This document shows, piece by piece, positions 30,415 through 39,438 of a stretch of 64,000 nt of DNA. A model generated the notes under the pieces. That model was not told the origin of the DNA and ran no database searches. It worked only from the letters and a program-made list of their open reading frames with translations. This stretch comes from Oxalobacteraceae bacterium AB_14 (GTDB lineage Bacteria; Pseudomonadota; Gammaproteobacteria; Burkholderiales; Burkholderiaceae_D). A program made the position numbers and the translations under genes. The first letter of the stretch is position 1. Every line of letters starts with the position of its first letter. Location: the NCBI GenBank assembly GCA_000381565.1, contig KB906724.1, positions 3,246,674 through 3,310,673 on the forward strand. Direction: 5' to 3'.

Positions 30415-31566
30415 ATGGGTAGGGTTGCAGTATTCATCGACGCCGGGTATTTTTGGGTTCAGGCAACCCACGTAATTCTCGGCGCTCGTGGGCCGCGCAC
30501 CAGCTTGACAATTGACTACAACGCATTGCACCAGAGGGTGTTGGACGAGGTGTCCACTCAATTCCCTGGCAAGGATCTGCTCCGCGTCTTTTGGTATGAC
30601 GGACCTGAGGCAAGCGGCTCCAAGGGGCCGGACCATATCGCCATCGATCTGCTCGATGATTTTAAGCTCCGGCTAGGCACCCGAAACGGAGTGGGACAGC
30701 AGAAGGCAGTCGATGGGATGATCATCTCGGATCTGTTGACGTTTGCCCAGTCGAGATCGATCGAGAACGCCCTCATCATCACCGGCGACGCCGATCTGAC
30801 GCCTGGAGTGGTCTCGGCGCAGGCGCTTGGGCTCCGCGTCCACTTGGTCATCATCGGCCCCCAAGCCAGCACTTCGCCCTATCTCGCTGCCGAAGCGGAT
30901 CGGAAAGTAATCTGGGGGCAGAATGTCGTTGCATCCTTCGCCACTCCCTCGCCCGTCGCTCCGCCTACAGCGGCAATATCGCCGGCAGCTTCTCCCCCGG
31001 TCAGCAAACCTCCGGTCGCCGCACCTCCAGTTGCAGCGCCTCCGGTTGCAATGCCCCCAGTCACTAAAACTCCGATCACGACGCCTCCGGTCGCAGCGGC
31101 CCCGCCACCAGCCTCTTCGTTGAGTTCCAATCCCCCAGCTCCTGCGGCGGCACAACAGCTAGCACCTCCCACGACAAGTGGCGCGACGCAAGCTGGGCAA
31201 CGGCAGTTGCCGTCTCCAACTAAGGTTGGCAGCGCAGCGGTTGACGCACGCTCGCCTGCCGCAACTCCGGCGCGCGCCGTCGCCCCAAACCTTGCTGGCG
31301 GCACTCTTCCGCCCACTCCGGCGAGCGCGCCCCCGATCCTTCCTACGCTCACCGCTGCCGATATCAGCAAGGTCGCAGCGGACGCCCACGCGAAGCTTTT
31401 GACTGGACCCAATGCAGCCCTGCTCTCCACCGCCACCGCAGGGATCCAGCCCCTGCCTGGAATTATCGACAAGGCCTTGTTGCGTGGCGCGACGGCCTAT
31501 GCAGGAAGGATGCTCAGCGAATCGGAGAAGCGGCAACTCCGAATCGCATTCAAGACGCTGCTGTAG
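30415..31566 (+). CDS. NYN/LabA-like PIN-fold RNase with proline-rich linker
   Basis: 383 residues in three parts. The first 165 form a NYN domain: VFIDAGYF with Asp9, KAVDGMIISDLL with Asp100, and ALIITGDADLTP with Asp125 and Asp127 make the expected acidic metal site. Then comes about 150 residues of Pro/Ala/Val low complexity with PPVAAPPV-type repeats. The last 65 residues are a helical domain (LPGIIDKALLRGATAYAGRML...) that may bind RNA, in the manner of OST-HTH domains, but I cannot prove this. ATG 30415 has CAGGAG upstream. Confidence 0.8.
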   Translation: MGRVAVFIDAGYFWVQATHVILGARGPRTSLTIDYNALHQRVLDEVSTQFPGKDLLRVFWYDGPEASGSKGPDHIAIDLLDDFKLRLGTRNGVGQQKAVDGMIISDLLTFAQSRSIENALIITGDADLTPGVVSAQALGLRVHLVIIGPQASTSPYLAAEADRKVIWGQNVVASFATPSPVAPPTAAISPAASPPVSKPPVAAPPVAAPPVAMPPVTKTPITTPPVAAAPPPASSLSSNPPAPAAAQQLAPPTTSGATQAGQRQLPSPTKVGSAAVDARSPAATPARAVAPNLAGGTLPPTPASAPPILPTLTAADISKVAADAHAKLLTGPNAALLSTATAGIQPLPGIIDKALLRGATAYAGRMLSESEKRQLRIAFKTLL

Positions 31567-31822
31567 GCCGCGCTCAACCAAATTCAATTGCTCTTGCCCG
31601 TGCTGGAGCTGCGCTTGTCAACAGGGATATGGTCAAGACAATAAAGCATCGTTCGATAGTGGCCACGACAATGCGTCGTCCCTGTTGATGCGGCTCACGA
31701 AAATTTGGGCTCCAAGTTCCCGCTAACAGCTCTGCATCCCCGCGACTGAATTCCAAGCAATTAGCGCTGCCACGTCGCCATGGCGACGCACAACGCCGAC
31801 TTCTCGGATTCACGCACTGAGG

Positions 31823-33166
31823 CTAGCTTGCTGCTCCGGCGGGGCCAGCAACGCTTCTGCGGGCGACCACGAAATGCTGGCCATCCAGGTAGGATTGATA
31901 GCTCCCGTCGAAGCCAATGGCGGCCAGCACAAACCTCACCACCACCTCCCTGATCGTGAGGACCTGGTCATGGAGGTCGCGGCTCGATCCGTTCTTGGGT
32001 TGGTAGTGGCCGCGATGCACCACCTGGTCACGCGCCCTCTTCGCCTCTTGTATTCCGCCATCGGGAATGCCGTTAAGATCGACGCCCCAACGCTCCGCCA
32101 ATAGCGCGATCTTGTCCATCAGGGAGCGGCGCTTCAACTCCGACAACCTGACGCACAGCTCCTTGACGTAGGCGTCCCGCTCGCCTTGCTCGCTAGCCCA
32201 GTCCTTGGATTGGCTTTTGATCTCGGCGCTCAATGCCCTCCGCAACTTCTCGAAGGTCTTTTCCGGGAGAACCAACGTGTCCTGCTCGGAGAGGTTGGAA
32301 TCAATGAGGTTCTCCAACACCGTCATGGCGGTTATCAAGGTCGCCTCCCTATACGAAGCTTTCATGCAAAACCACTTGATGGCGAATTTCAGATTTTTGA
32401 CGTCGATGGGCGGCTCGAAGTAGGACTTCACGGCGCATTCAAATATCGCATCCAAACTCAAGGAGTTGAACACTGGGAAGCTCGGGTCTCCGCCGCCGCT
32501 GTTGAGAAAGACGTCAATGCTCAACGCGCTCCCGTTTCGAAACTCGCACACGGGGCCGCCAAACAGCGTGGATGCCGCGAACGACATGATGTGGCGAATA
32601 TGGCTGCAAAGCTCTTCGGCTTGCAAGCTCCAAGCTGCGAGATCCTCTGGTTGAGCATCGGCACGGACAAGCAGCTCGCCCGTCATGGTTTCCAAGCCCC
32701 TCGCCTCTTTGACGCCCGCCATTTCCACAACGCCAAGCGGGCATGTCGCGCGCAGGTGCCGAAAACTCTCAAATCCTTTGAGATGCCAAGTCAAGATCGG
32801 CGCCACAACAGGATCGATGCCGAGGTTGAACGTTGCTTTGGAATAGCCTACCTTTGGCGCGATGGTCGTTCGCTCGTCAACCGCGAAGTCGGTCTTCGAT
32901 CCCAGGCTTGTCAAAATCAGATTGTCGCAGCAAAAGCTTGTCCCATCCTCCGAGCAGCCGGTCAGAATGAACTTTGGGAACGTAGTCCCGCCAACGTAGG
33001 AATGTGTGGATATGAAGGCGGAGCGTTGATCCAACGGAAAGCGTTCGAACTCGATGGCCATGAGGCCAGCCTTGTCCAGTCCCGCAGTGAACCTCACCTC
33101 AACGCTCTCGCCTTGGATTCCCAACACGCCCGAGAACACCTTGGGCGCCATGCTCCATTCAGTCAT
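31823..33166 (-). CDS. HEPN-domain protein, ApeA-like
   Basis: 447 residues. The N-terminal part is beta-rich (FSGVLGIQGESVEV, GCSEDGTSFCCDNLIL) and resembles the N-terminal domain of ApeA-type HEPN proteins. The C-terminal 180 residues are helical with R-x4-H at 379-384 (RDQVVHRGHY), the HEPN RNase motif. The known ApeA is an anti-phage RNase activated on infection. This gene follows an ankyrin gene (start-stop gap two bases) and is cotranscribed with it on the minus strand. The exact family is uncertain; the HEPN motif is clear. Confidence 0.65.
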   Translation of the reverse strand: MTEWSMAPKVFSGVLGIQGESVEVRFTAGLDKAGLMAIEFERFPLDQRSAFISTHSYVGGTTFPKFILTGCSEDGTSFCCDNLILTSLGSKTDFAVDERTTIAPKVGYSKATFNLGIDPVVAPILTWHLKGFESFRHLRATCPLGVVEMAGVKEARGLETMTGELLVRADAQPEDLAAWSLQAEELCSHIRHIMSFAASTLFGGPVCEFRNGSALSIDVFLNSGGGDPSFPVFNSLSLDAIFECAVKSYFEPPIDVKNLKFAIKWFCMKASYREATLITAMTVLENLIDSNLSEQDTLVLPEKTFEKLRRALSAEIKSQSKDWASEQGERDAYVKELCVRLSELKRRSLMDKIALLAERWGVDLNGIPDGGIQEAKRARDQVVHRGHYQPKNGSSRDLHDQVLTIREVVVRFVLAAIGFDGSYQSYLDGQHFVVARRSVAGPAGAAS

Positions 33167-33168
33167 CC

Positions 33169-33939
33169 TTATTCCTTCGTCCTGCTTGCAGCGCCAGCTA
33201 AGGCGGCCGCCCCAAGCTCAGTCTTCTCCAACTCAGCCTCGATTGCATCGATGGCCCATTTGCGATCGTCGCTCGGGCTAACGGCATCGCACTGCCTCAG
33301 CAGCGACAATGGTGTCGCGCCGTCCTTGGCCACCGCGAACAAGTTTGCCCCGGCAGCCGCCAAAAGCTTAAAGCATTCGGTATGCTGCTCCGTCCATCCG
33401 ACATGCCCGCAAAGCGTGAGGAGAGCCGTATCCCCGCCTTGGTGGGCATGGTTGACGTCGCAACCCGCCTCCAACAAGTAGAGGACGGCGCGAGGATTGC
33501 ATCCGCTCCCATATTTGAGGTTGACCATGCGATGCAGAGCCGTCGCGCCCTGATCGTCTGGAGAGGACGGATCGTAACCCGCCCAAAGCAACGTGCGGAT
33601 AGTCGCAATCTCGCCATGCAATCCAACAAACTCAGCTTTATTTTGAGCGCTCCAAGCGATCAATGGCATATGGGCGGGAATGCCGATATTCTTCGCCGCG
33701 AAAACTCCGAGGATATAGTTGTCAAGCATGTCGCGTTGAACCGTCAACATGAATTTTTCGTTAGATCCGTCTTTAACGACCCGCAGATATTTCTGCTCAA
33801 ACTCATCAAAAGCGCCACTCGCGCGCCCTTCGCTCAACATCGCCTCGCACGCGAGCGCCCACTCCTCGGCCGAGTGCATCGTGGGGTCCAGATCAAGTCG
33901 GAAAAGCGCCATTTTTATTTCGTGTCCTGAAGCCGCCAT
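33169..33939 (-). CDS. Ankyrin-repeat protein upstream of the HEPN gene
   Basis: 256 residues. About 85 N-terminal residues of unknown fold are followed by about four ankyrin repeats, the clearest being GATALHRMVNLKYGSG...AVLYLLEAGCDVNHA and GDTALLTLCGHVGW...CFKLLAAAGANLFA. These usually bind proteins. It lies just ahead of the HEPN protein in one operon, so it could act as its sensor or inhibitor. Confidence 0.85.
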   Translation of the reverse strand: MAASGHEIKMALFRLDLDPTMHSAEEWALACEAMLSEGRASGAFDEFEQKYLRVVKDGSNEKFMLTVQRDMLDNYILGVFAAKNIGIPAHMPLIAWSAQNKAEFVGLHGEIATIRTLLWAGYDPSSPDDQGATALHRMVNLKYGSGCNPRAVLYLLEAGCDVNHAHQGGDTALLTLCGHVGWTEQHTECFKLLAAAGANLFAVAKDGATPLSLLRQCDAVSPSDDRKWAIDAIEAELEKTELGAAALAGAASRTKE

Positions 33940-34337
33940 GCAATCCCCCGGTTAAAAGCGAACAGGAAAACCCCATTCGTTGATTGGACAACTGTTCCTC
34001 GGCCATCTGCCTGGGCGATGATCGCGTAAAAAAATCATCACTCCGGCCGTCGTCTCGCCGGCCCGGCTGGCGCAACTCCAAAGCAAACCACATCAATGCG
34101 CGCGCAAGCGATCACCGAGCAGACGGCGCCAAGACGTAGGGCTTCTGCATGCAAGATGACAACGCCAACGAAGGCGCGATCCTAGGTGGCGTCACTTGCG
34201 CACTGGTAGTCAACGGCTCATCACCAATAGTAATTGCGCCTTGGCACGACTATAAACTACTATTGTTTAAAAACAAATCATCGCCTTCGCGTTGGAAGCT
34301 CGATCGATGTCGCTCAACCACTTAAGGAAATCCTCCG
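33940..34337. other. Intergenic region, divergent ankyrin-HEPN operon and TrlF gene
   Basis: Nearly 400 bp, more A/T-rich close to 34230-34280 (ACTATAAAC, TTGTTTAAAAAC), where the TrlF promoter probably lies. No gene or clear repeat seen. AAGGAAATCC precedes the TrlF start. Confidence 0.4.
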
Positions 34338-37300
34338 ATGGCAAATGATCCCGCAGGCTCCACCTGGAAAAAATGGGACCTCCACGTCCACACGCCCGCG
34401 TCGATCGTCCACAATTACGATGGCTCGCCAGACGATGCCTGGGAAGCCTTCTTGAAAGATCTCGAGGCGCTGCCGCCCGAGTTCAAAGTCATCGGCATCA
34501 ACGACTACATTTTCATCGATGGCTACGAGCGCGCGCGCAAGGCCAAGCTGGAAGATGGCCGGCTCAAAAACATTGACCTGCTCTTGCCCGTCATCGAACT
34601 GCGCTTGGACAAATTCGCTGGCGTCGTCAAGCGCGAGAAGGACGGCAGCTATTCGCAATCGGGTTGGAACCGCATCAACCTCCATGTGATTTTCGATGCT
34701 CTGGAGCCAGAAGTCATCCGGCAGCAGTTCCTCGGCTCGCTCGCGCCAAGCTACGATTTGATACCCGACGCTTCGGACTGGAAAGGCAGGTGGAAGAGCG
34801 TCATCACGCGCGACAGCCTCGCCGAGCTGGGAACCATGATCATTGAATCGGCGCCGCCCGAAAAGCGCGCGGCCTACGCGTCGCCCCTCCACGAGGGCTT
34901 CAACAATCTATGCGTGAGCATGGAAAAGGTTATGGAAGCTCTCGACAAGCACGCGTTGGCCGGCAAGTATTTGATCGCGGTGGGCAAAACCGAATGGGAC
35001 AACCTCAAATGGGACGACCAGTCGATCGCCGAGAAGCGCAACGTCATCAACAGAGCCGATTTGGTGTTCACCGCCGCAGAGAGTCCCGCCAAATACGAGG
35101 CCGCCAGAAAAAAACTGATTGAGTCGAACGTCAAGAACACTCTGCTCGACTGCTCCGACGCGCATGCCTTGAGCGGCTCGGCGGACAAGGATCGTGTCGG
35201 CAACTGCTTTACCTGGATCAAGGCCGACGCCACCTTCGATGGGCTGTTGCAGGCCCTGACCGAATTCGAAGATCGGATCTATGTCGGCGACGCGCCGCCC
35301 AAACGATTGCTTGTCGACGCCAATCGGACGAAATACATCTCCAAAATTCGCGTCGCCAAAAAACCCGGTTCGACACTACCCGAAGCCTGGTTCGACGTGG
35401 ACATTCCACTGAGCCACGACCTCGTCGCGATCATTGGGAACAAGGGAAGCGGCAAGAGCGCTCTGGCCGACATCGCGGCCCTCGCAGGCGACACCAGGAA
35501 TTTCAAAGGCTTCTCGTTCCTCAACGAGAAGCGCTTCCGAAATGGGCGCAACAAGCTCGCATCCCATTTCAATGGTGCTTTAGGCTGGCTCGATGGAACG
35601 CAGTCGGAGCGGCCATTGGACCAAGACCCGTCGGAAACTAGCGTCGAGCGGGTCAAGTATCTGCCGCAAAGCTATCTTGAAACACTTTGCAACGAGCTGG
35701 GAGATGGCGCCTCGTCCACTTTCGACACCGAGCTGCGCAAGATCATCTACACCCACGTGCCAGAGGATGCGCGCTTGGGCTACAACTCGATGGACGAGCT
35801 GCTCGATTTCAAAGTCGCTGAGATTGAGGCGGAGCGCGACCAAATCATCAAGGAGCTGTCCAAGACAAACGCCGAAATCTTGCAGACCGAAAAGCGGCTC
35901 TCAGTGGACTTCAAGCAATCCCTTCAACAACAACTCGACGGGAAAGCCGCCGAGCTAGCGGCGCTCGATGGCGCCAAGCCGGCCCAAGTCGAGGACCCGA
36001 CCGCATCCGAGCAAGCCAAGGAGGAATCCAAGGCTGCGACAGAAAAGATCGAGGCCTTGGAGGCGGAGCTAAAAAAAGTGCGCGATGAGGAGAAGCTGCT
36101 GCGCGACACGAAAACGGCGCAGGCGAAGCGGCAAGCAGTCCTCATCCGAATCGCTCAATCCATCGGCAACCACAAGAAAGCCCACGAGCAATTCGCCACC
36201 GAGTTGGGGGCGATGTTGACCGAAGCCGGTGTCGATTTGAAGGCCTCCGAACTGGTCGAGCTGCGGATCGACACCAAGAGACTGGAGGAGCTCAGCAAGG
36301 CGGCGAAGGACGCCATCGCGACAGTGGATGAAGCCTTGTCCAACCAAGAGCCTGCGGGGCTCAACAAGCGCCGAGAAATCGCCGAGGCGGGAATCGCCGA
36401 CATCAAAGGCAAGCTTGGCGAGAAGCAGCGCCTTTTCGTGGTCTACAAGGAACAAGTCGCCGCATGGGAACTCGGCAAGCAAGAGCTTATTGGCGCGAAA
36501 GACAAATCCCAATCGATCGAATGGTTCCAGGCCGAGATCGCCGCGCTCGATTTCTTGCCTGAGAAGCTCGCCGAACTCAAAGCGAGCCGTGTGGAATTGG
36601 CCAAGAAAATCCACGCCCAGATCGTCAAGACCGTCGAGGAGTATCGCATGCTCTACGAGCCGGTCCAGGCGTTCGTCAGGTCCGCCGAGCAGATGGACAT
36701 GCACCTCCCGCTGGATTTTGACGTGCGCATCGCGGAGTCCAGCTTTCAAGACCAATTTTTCGCGAAAATCAATCGGCAGTCTCGCGGCAGCTTCTATGGC
36801 AAAGATGAAAGCAACCAGTTCATGCGCGCGCTGCTGGCGGAGACCAATTTCGACGACGTGGGCTCTACGCTAAAATTCATCGACACCGTCGACGACAAAC
36901 TCCACTTCGACCGCAGGGATTCAGCCGCCGGCCGCGAAGTCAAGCTCGCCGACCAGTTGCGCGCCGGGGTCGAACCTCAAGAGGTTCTAGACTACATCTT
37001 CGGCATGGGCTACCTCGCCCCTCGGTATGCCCTCACATTCGACAAGCAAGAAATCAGCCAACTTTCGCCTGGCGAGCGCGGGCTTCTTCTGCTGGTCTTC
37101 TATCTCTTGGTCGACAAGGACGACATTCCAATCATCATCGACCAGCCGGAGGAGAATCTCGACAACCAGACCATATTCAAGGTGCTCGTCAAGTGCATCA
37201 AGGCCGCCAAGCAGCGCCGACAAGTCATCATGGTGACGCACAACCCTAATCTCGCCGTGGTGTGCGACGCCGAGCAGATCATCAGCGCGACTTGCGACAA

Positions 37301-37427
37301 GGCGACCAACAAATTCACCTACATTTCGGGCGGGATCGAATCCCCTGAGATCAAGGCCAGGGTCGTCGAGATTCTGGAAGGCACCGAGCCCGCCTTTAAG
37401 AACCGCAAACAAAAATACGGCCTCTGA
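34338..37427 (+). CDS. TrlF-type protein: PHP phosphoesterase fused to SMC-like ATPase
   Basis: 1029 residues. The first 310 form a PHP domain: WDLHVHTPAS (His16, His18), GINDY and CSDAH (272-276) supply metal ligands. A P-loop GNKGSGKS lies at 367-374, a long coiled coil spans about 490-790, then signature LSPGERGLLLL and Walker B IPIIIDQPEENLDN near the end, with VTHNPNLAV as the switch. This is the layout of the TrlF family, found in defence islands and mobile elements, where the ATPase is thought to control the PHP nuclease or phosphatase. It appears complete. Confidence 0.85.
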   Translation: MANDPAGSTWKKWDLHVHTPASIVHNYDGSPDDAWEAFLKDLEALPPEFKVIGINDYIFIDGYERARKAKLEDGRLKNIDLLLPVIELRLDKFAGVVKREKDGSYSQSGWNRINLHVIFDALEPEVIRQQFLGSLAPSYDLIPDASDWKGRWKSVITRDSLAELGTMIIESAPPEKRAAYASPLHEGFNNLCVSMEKVMEALDKHALAGKYLIAVGKTEWDNLKWDDQSIAEKRNVINRADLVFTAAESPAKYEAARKKLIESNVKNTLLDCSDAHALSGSADKDRVGNCFTWIKADATFDGLLQALTEFEDRIYVGDAPPKRLLVDANRTKYISKIRVAKKPGSTLPEAWFDVDIPLSHDLVAIIGNKGSGKSALADIAALAGDTRNFKGFSFLNEKRFRNGRNKLASHFNGALGWLDGTQSERPLDQDPSETSVERVKYLPQSYLETLCNELGDGASSTFDTELRKIIYTHVPEDARLGYNSMDELLDFKVAEIEAERDQIIKELSKTNAEILQTEKRLSVDFKQSLQQQLDGKAAELAALDGAKPAQVEDPTASEQAKEESKAATEKIEALEAELKKVRDEEKLLRDTKTAQAKRQAVLIRIAQSIGNHKKAHEQFATELGAMLTEAGVDLKASELVELRIDTKRLEELSKAAKDAIATVDEALSNQEPAGLNKRREIAEAGIADIKGKLGEKQRLFVVYKEQVAAWELGKQELIGAKDKSQSIEWFQAEIAALDFLPEKLAELKASRVELAKKIHAQIVKTVEEYRMLYEPVQAFVRSAEQMDMHLPLDFDVRIAESSFQDQFFAKINRQSRGSFYGKDESNQFMRALLAETNFDDVGSTLKFIDTVDDKLHFDRRDSAAGREVKLADQLRAGVEPQEVLDYIFGMGYLAPRYALTFDKQEISQLSPGERGLLLLVFYLLVDKDDIPIIIDQPEENLDNQTIFKVLVKCIKAAKQRRQVIMVTHNPNLAVVCDAEQIISATCDKATNKFTYISGGIESPEIKARVVEILEGTEPAFKNRKQKYGL

Positions 37428-37544
37428 CAAGCCTGCCAAAGATGGCTTGCCAGAGCTCTCGGTCCCGCGAAACATGCGAAGCCAACCGTTTGTTGAGCGT
37501 TTGCTTGCCATGGCCAGACGACGCCCCGCCCTTCTCGCAGGCGC

Positions 37545-38576
37545 CTACAACTTCAAACGGCGCTTTGTTTCGTCTCGCGCCTCGCTGATGGTTGGGAATT
37601 TCCCGGAGAGGAGCGTGTCTATGGCGCAGTGGACGCGGCCATTTCGAAATAATTTCCCCGTGCCCACGCGCAATGGAGGAGCCATTGGCGGGCCGAGGTG
37701 ATATACAAAATGAGGACCATTGCTGATCGGCCACTTCTTGCTGTATTTCGACAAATCCGGGACGATTTCAAACTTCTCGACATGGTGCACCGACTGCAAC
37801 CGCCCCTTGTAGCGAAAGCCGAGATAGTTTGGCGGCTCGCTCGGCCATCCCGGTTTGATTGGGTGGAAATACCGCTGGTCTTCCGCCACCACATCGATGA
37901 AGGTGTAGTCGCTATCCGGCCCGACAGGGCCGTTGTTCAACGACACCACATAAACTGAATTGCTGGTCAGACGCTCCATGCCGACAAACTCCTCCAAATG
38001 TTGAACAAGCTCGCGCAGCCACAATCTCTCTTCCGCCTTGCGCGAGAGCTTCAGCGCCGCCTTCGCCGATTTTTGAACATCGCGCCAAGACAAATGCCTC
38101 ACTGAGATGCCTGACACCTTGTTTGGCAAATGGGCTGCCACGAACTGGGGATCGGCGGCGCTGATCGACACGAGCCGTTGGCGCTTGGCCCCGCCGGCTG
38201 CCAGCCTCGGCGCGTATCGCCCCAACTGCGTTGCGGAGGGAACGCCCCACCAGCGCTTCGCCTCCACCACGCAATGGAAGCCCGCGCCCGAGCTGATCTC
38301 GATATCGGTGTAGCCTCCATCGCTGCCATGCTTCTGCAAGGCGATCACAGCATCTCCAAACTTGGAACCCTTGGCTCCGAAGATGGACTCCATCACCAAT
38401 TGCAAAAATTTCGGGCTTTTCTCCAACACCCAGCCCAAGGCGAAGGTTCCGCTATTTTCGTCCACGCCATTCAATTCGAAAACAGTGAGGGGCTTGGATC
38501 GCCCCATGATGAGCGCCATCTCGACCACCTTTCTCAATATGCAGAATCCCATGCTCAACGGCGCAGCCAGAGCCAA
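37545..38576 (-). CDS. PD-(D/E)XK nuclease-like protein, possible restriction enzyme
   Basis: Up to 343 residues. A PD-(D/E)XK core is visible as GGYTDIEISSG...FHCVVEAKRWWG, with Asp91, Glu105 and Lys107 as the expected metal and catalytic residues. No other domain is recognised. It is convergent with the TrlF gene and lies two genes from a C5 cytosine methyltransferase, so it may be the matching endonuclease. The start is uncertain: in-frame ATGs at 38519 and 38507 are alternatives and none has a strong ribosome site. Confidence 0.65.
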   Translation of the reverse strand: MALAAPLSMGFCILRKVVEMALIMGRSKPLTVFELNGVDENSGTFALGWVLEKSPKFLQLVMESIFGAKGSKFGDAVIALQKHGSDGGYTDIEISSGAGFHCVVEAKRWWGVPSATQLGRYAPRLAAGGAKRQRLVSISAADPQFVAAHLPNKVSGISVRHLSWRDVQKSAKAALKLSRKAEERLWLRELVQHLEEFVGMERLTSNSVYVVSLNNGPVGPDSDYTFIDVVAEDQRYFHPIKPGWPSEPPNYLGFRYKGRLQSVHHVEKFEIVPDLSKYSKKWPISNGPHFVYHLGPPMAPPLRVGTGKLFRNGRVHCAIDTLLSGKFPTISEARDETKRRLKL

Positions 38577-38610
38577 TCGCTAATCGCCGCTCCCGTCCGG
38601 CAAAGCCAAA

Positions 38611-39258
38611 TTACAAGCCGGACGTCCGCCGCCTGCGCGCGATCGTCTTCTTGACCGGCTTCTTAGTCTCCCCTGCGATCTCGCCTGCCTCGGCTTCATG
38701 GAAGGTTTGCGCGGCGACGTCAGCGGCCCGCTCAGCGAACGCCCTGAGCGTCAAGAGTTCCGCCTTGCCCGTGAGCTTGCCGAGAATGATCGCGGCGCAC
38801 AGATCCATCGGTCGCCCATCAGACTGGATCGAGAATGGCCAGGTGTCGATAGGAGAAGCCGCGACAGTCCAAGTCTGGAAGCCCAGCATGGCGGCGGCTT
38901 GCCTCTTTCCTGGCGTCTCGAGCAGCTTCGCTCGATGCGATTTCGTCACCGCGTATAGCCGCTTGAAGAAGTCCTCCAAGTCCTGGGCCGAGTATTTGAC
39001 CGATGGCCTTGGGGGCACGTAGGGGATTGACGAGAGGTCGAGCGGATCGGGATCTTCGCCCTTCTTCAACAGCGCGTCCCGCAGGTTGCGTTTGCGCAGA
39101 AGCGTCTTCGCGTCGACGCCGAGCAAGGCGCACGCGTCGCCGACTTCGAAAAAGTAGTTCGGTTTGACTTCGGGCTTGATTGCCAGGAGCGCCGCGAGCC
39201 GCGCGGCGTGGCTCTCGATGTCCTTGGCTGTGCTCACATACTTTCCCGTGTTTGCCAT
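38611..39258 (-). CDS. Unrecognised protein between nuclease-like and methyltransferase genes
   Basis: 215 residues, no recognised family. The N-terminal third has a possible helix-turn-helix-like stretch (VGDACALLGVDAKTLLRKRNLRD), and the C-terminus is strongly basic (KKPVKKTIARRRRTS), suggesting nucleic-acid binding. It lies upstream of the nuclease-like gene in the same direction (34-bp gap) and divergent from the methyltransferase gene 180 bp away. It could regulate the pair or be part of a restriction-modification set. Confidence 0.6.
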   Translation of the reverse strand: MANTGKYVSTAKDIESHAARLAALLAIKPEVKPNYFFEVGDACALLGVDAKTLLRKRNLRDALLKKGEDPDPLDLSSIPYVPPRPSVKYSAQDLEDFFKRLYAVTKSHRAKLLETPGKRQAAAMLGFQTWTVAASPIDTWPFSIQSDGRPMDLCAAIILGKLTGKAELLTLRAFAERAADVAAQTFHEAEAGEIAGETKKPVKKTIARRRRTSGL

Positions 39259-39438
39259 CAGCTCCCCGAATCATGTGTTTTTTCGATTCTAGCATATTGC
39301 GTTTTTGGCCAGACAACCGGGGACATTCGGACTCGACAGGGGACGCCAAAACCCGATTTCCGATTGAAGGCCTTTTCCTCTAGAGACTGCGATCCATGGC
39401 GGTGGCATTCAGCTCCCGCAGGCGGACGGGAGAGCGGC

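Noticed and set aside
30990..31120. Short tandem repeats in DNA that could suggest a CRISPR array or minisatellite
   Set aside because: They are PPV-type codon repeats within the NYN gene, in frame and imperfect, with no spacer-repeat structure. No CRISPR array or cas gene was seen in the window.
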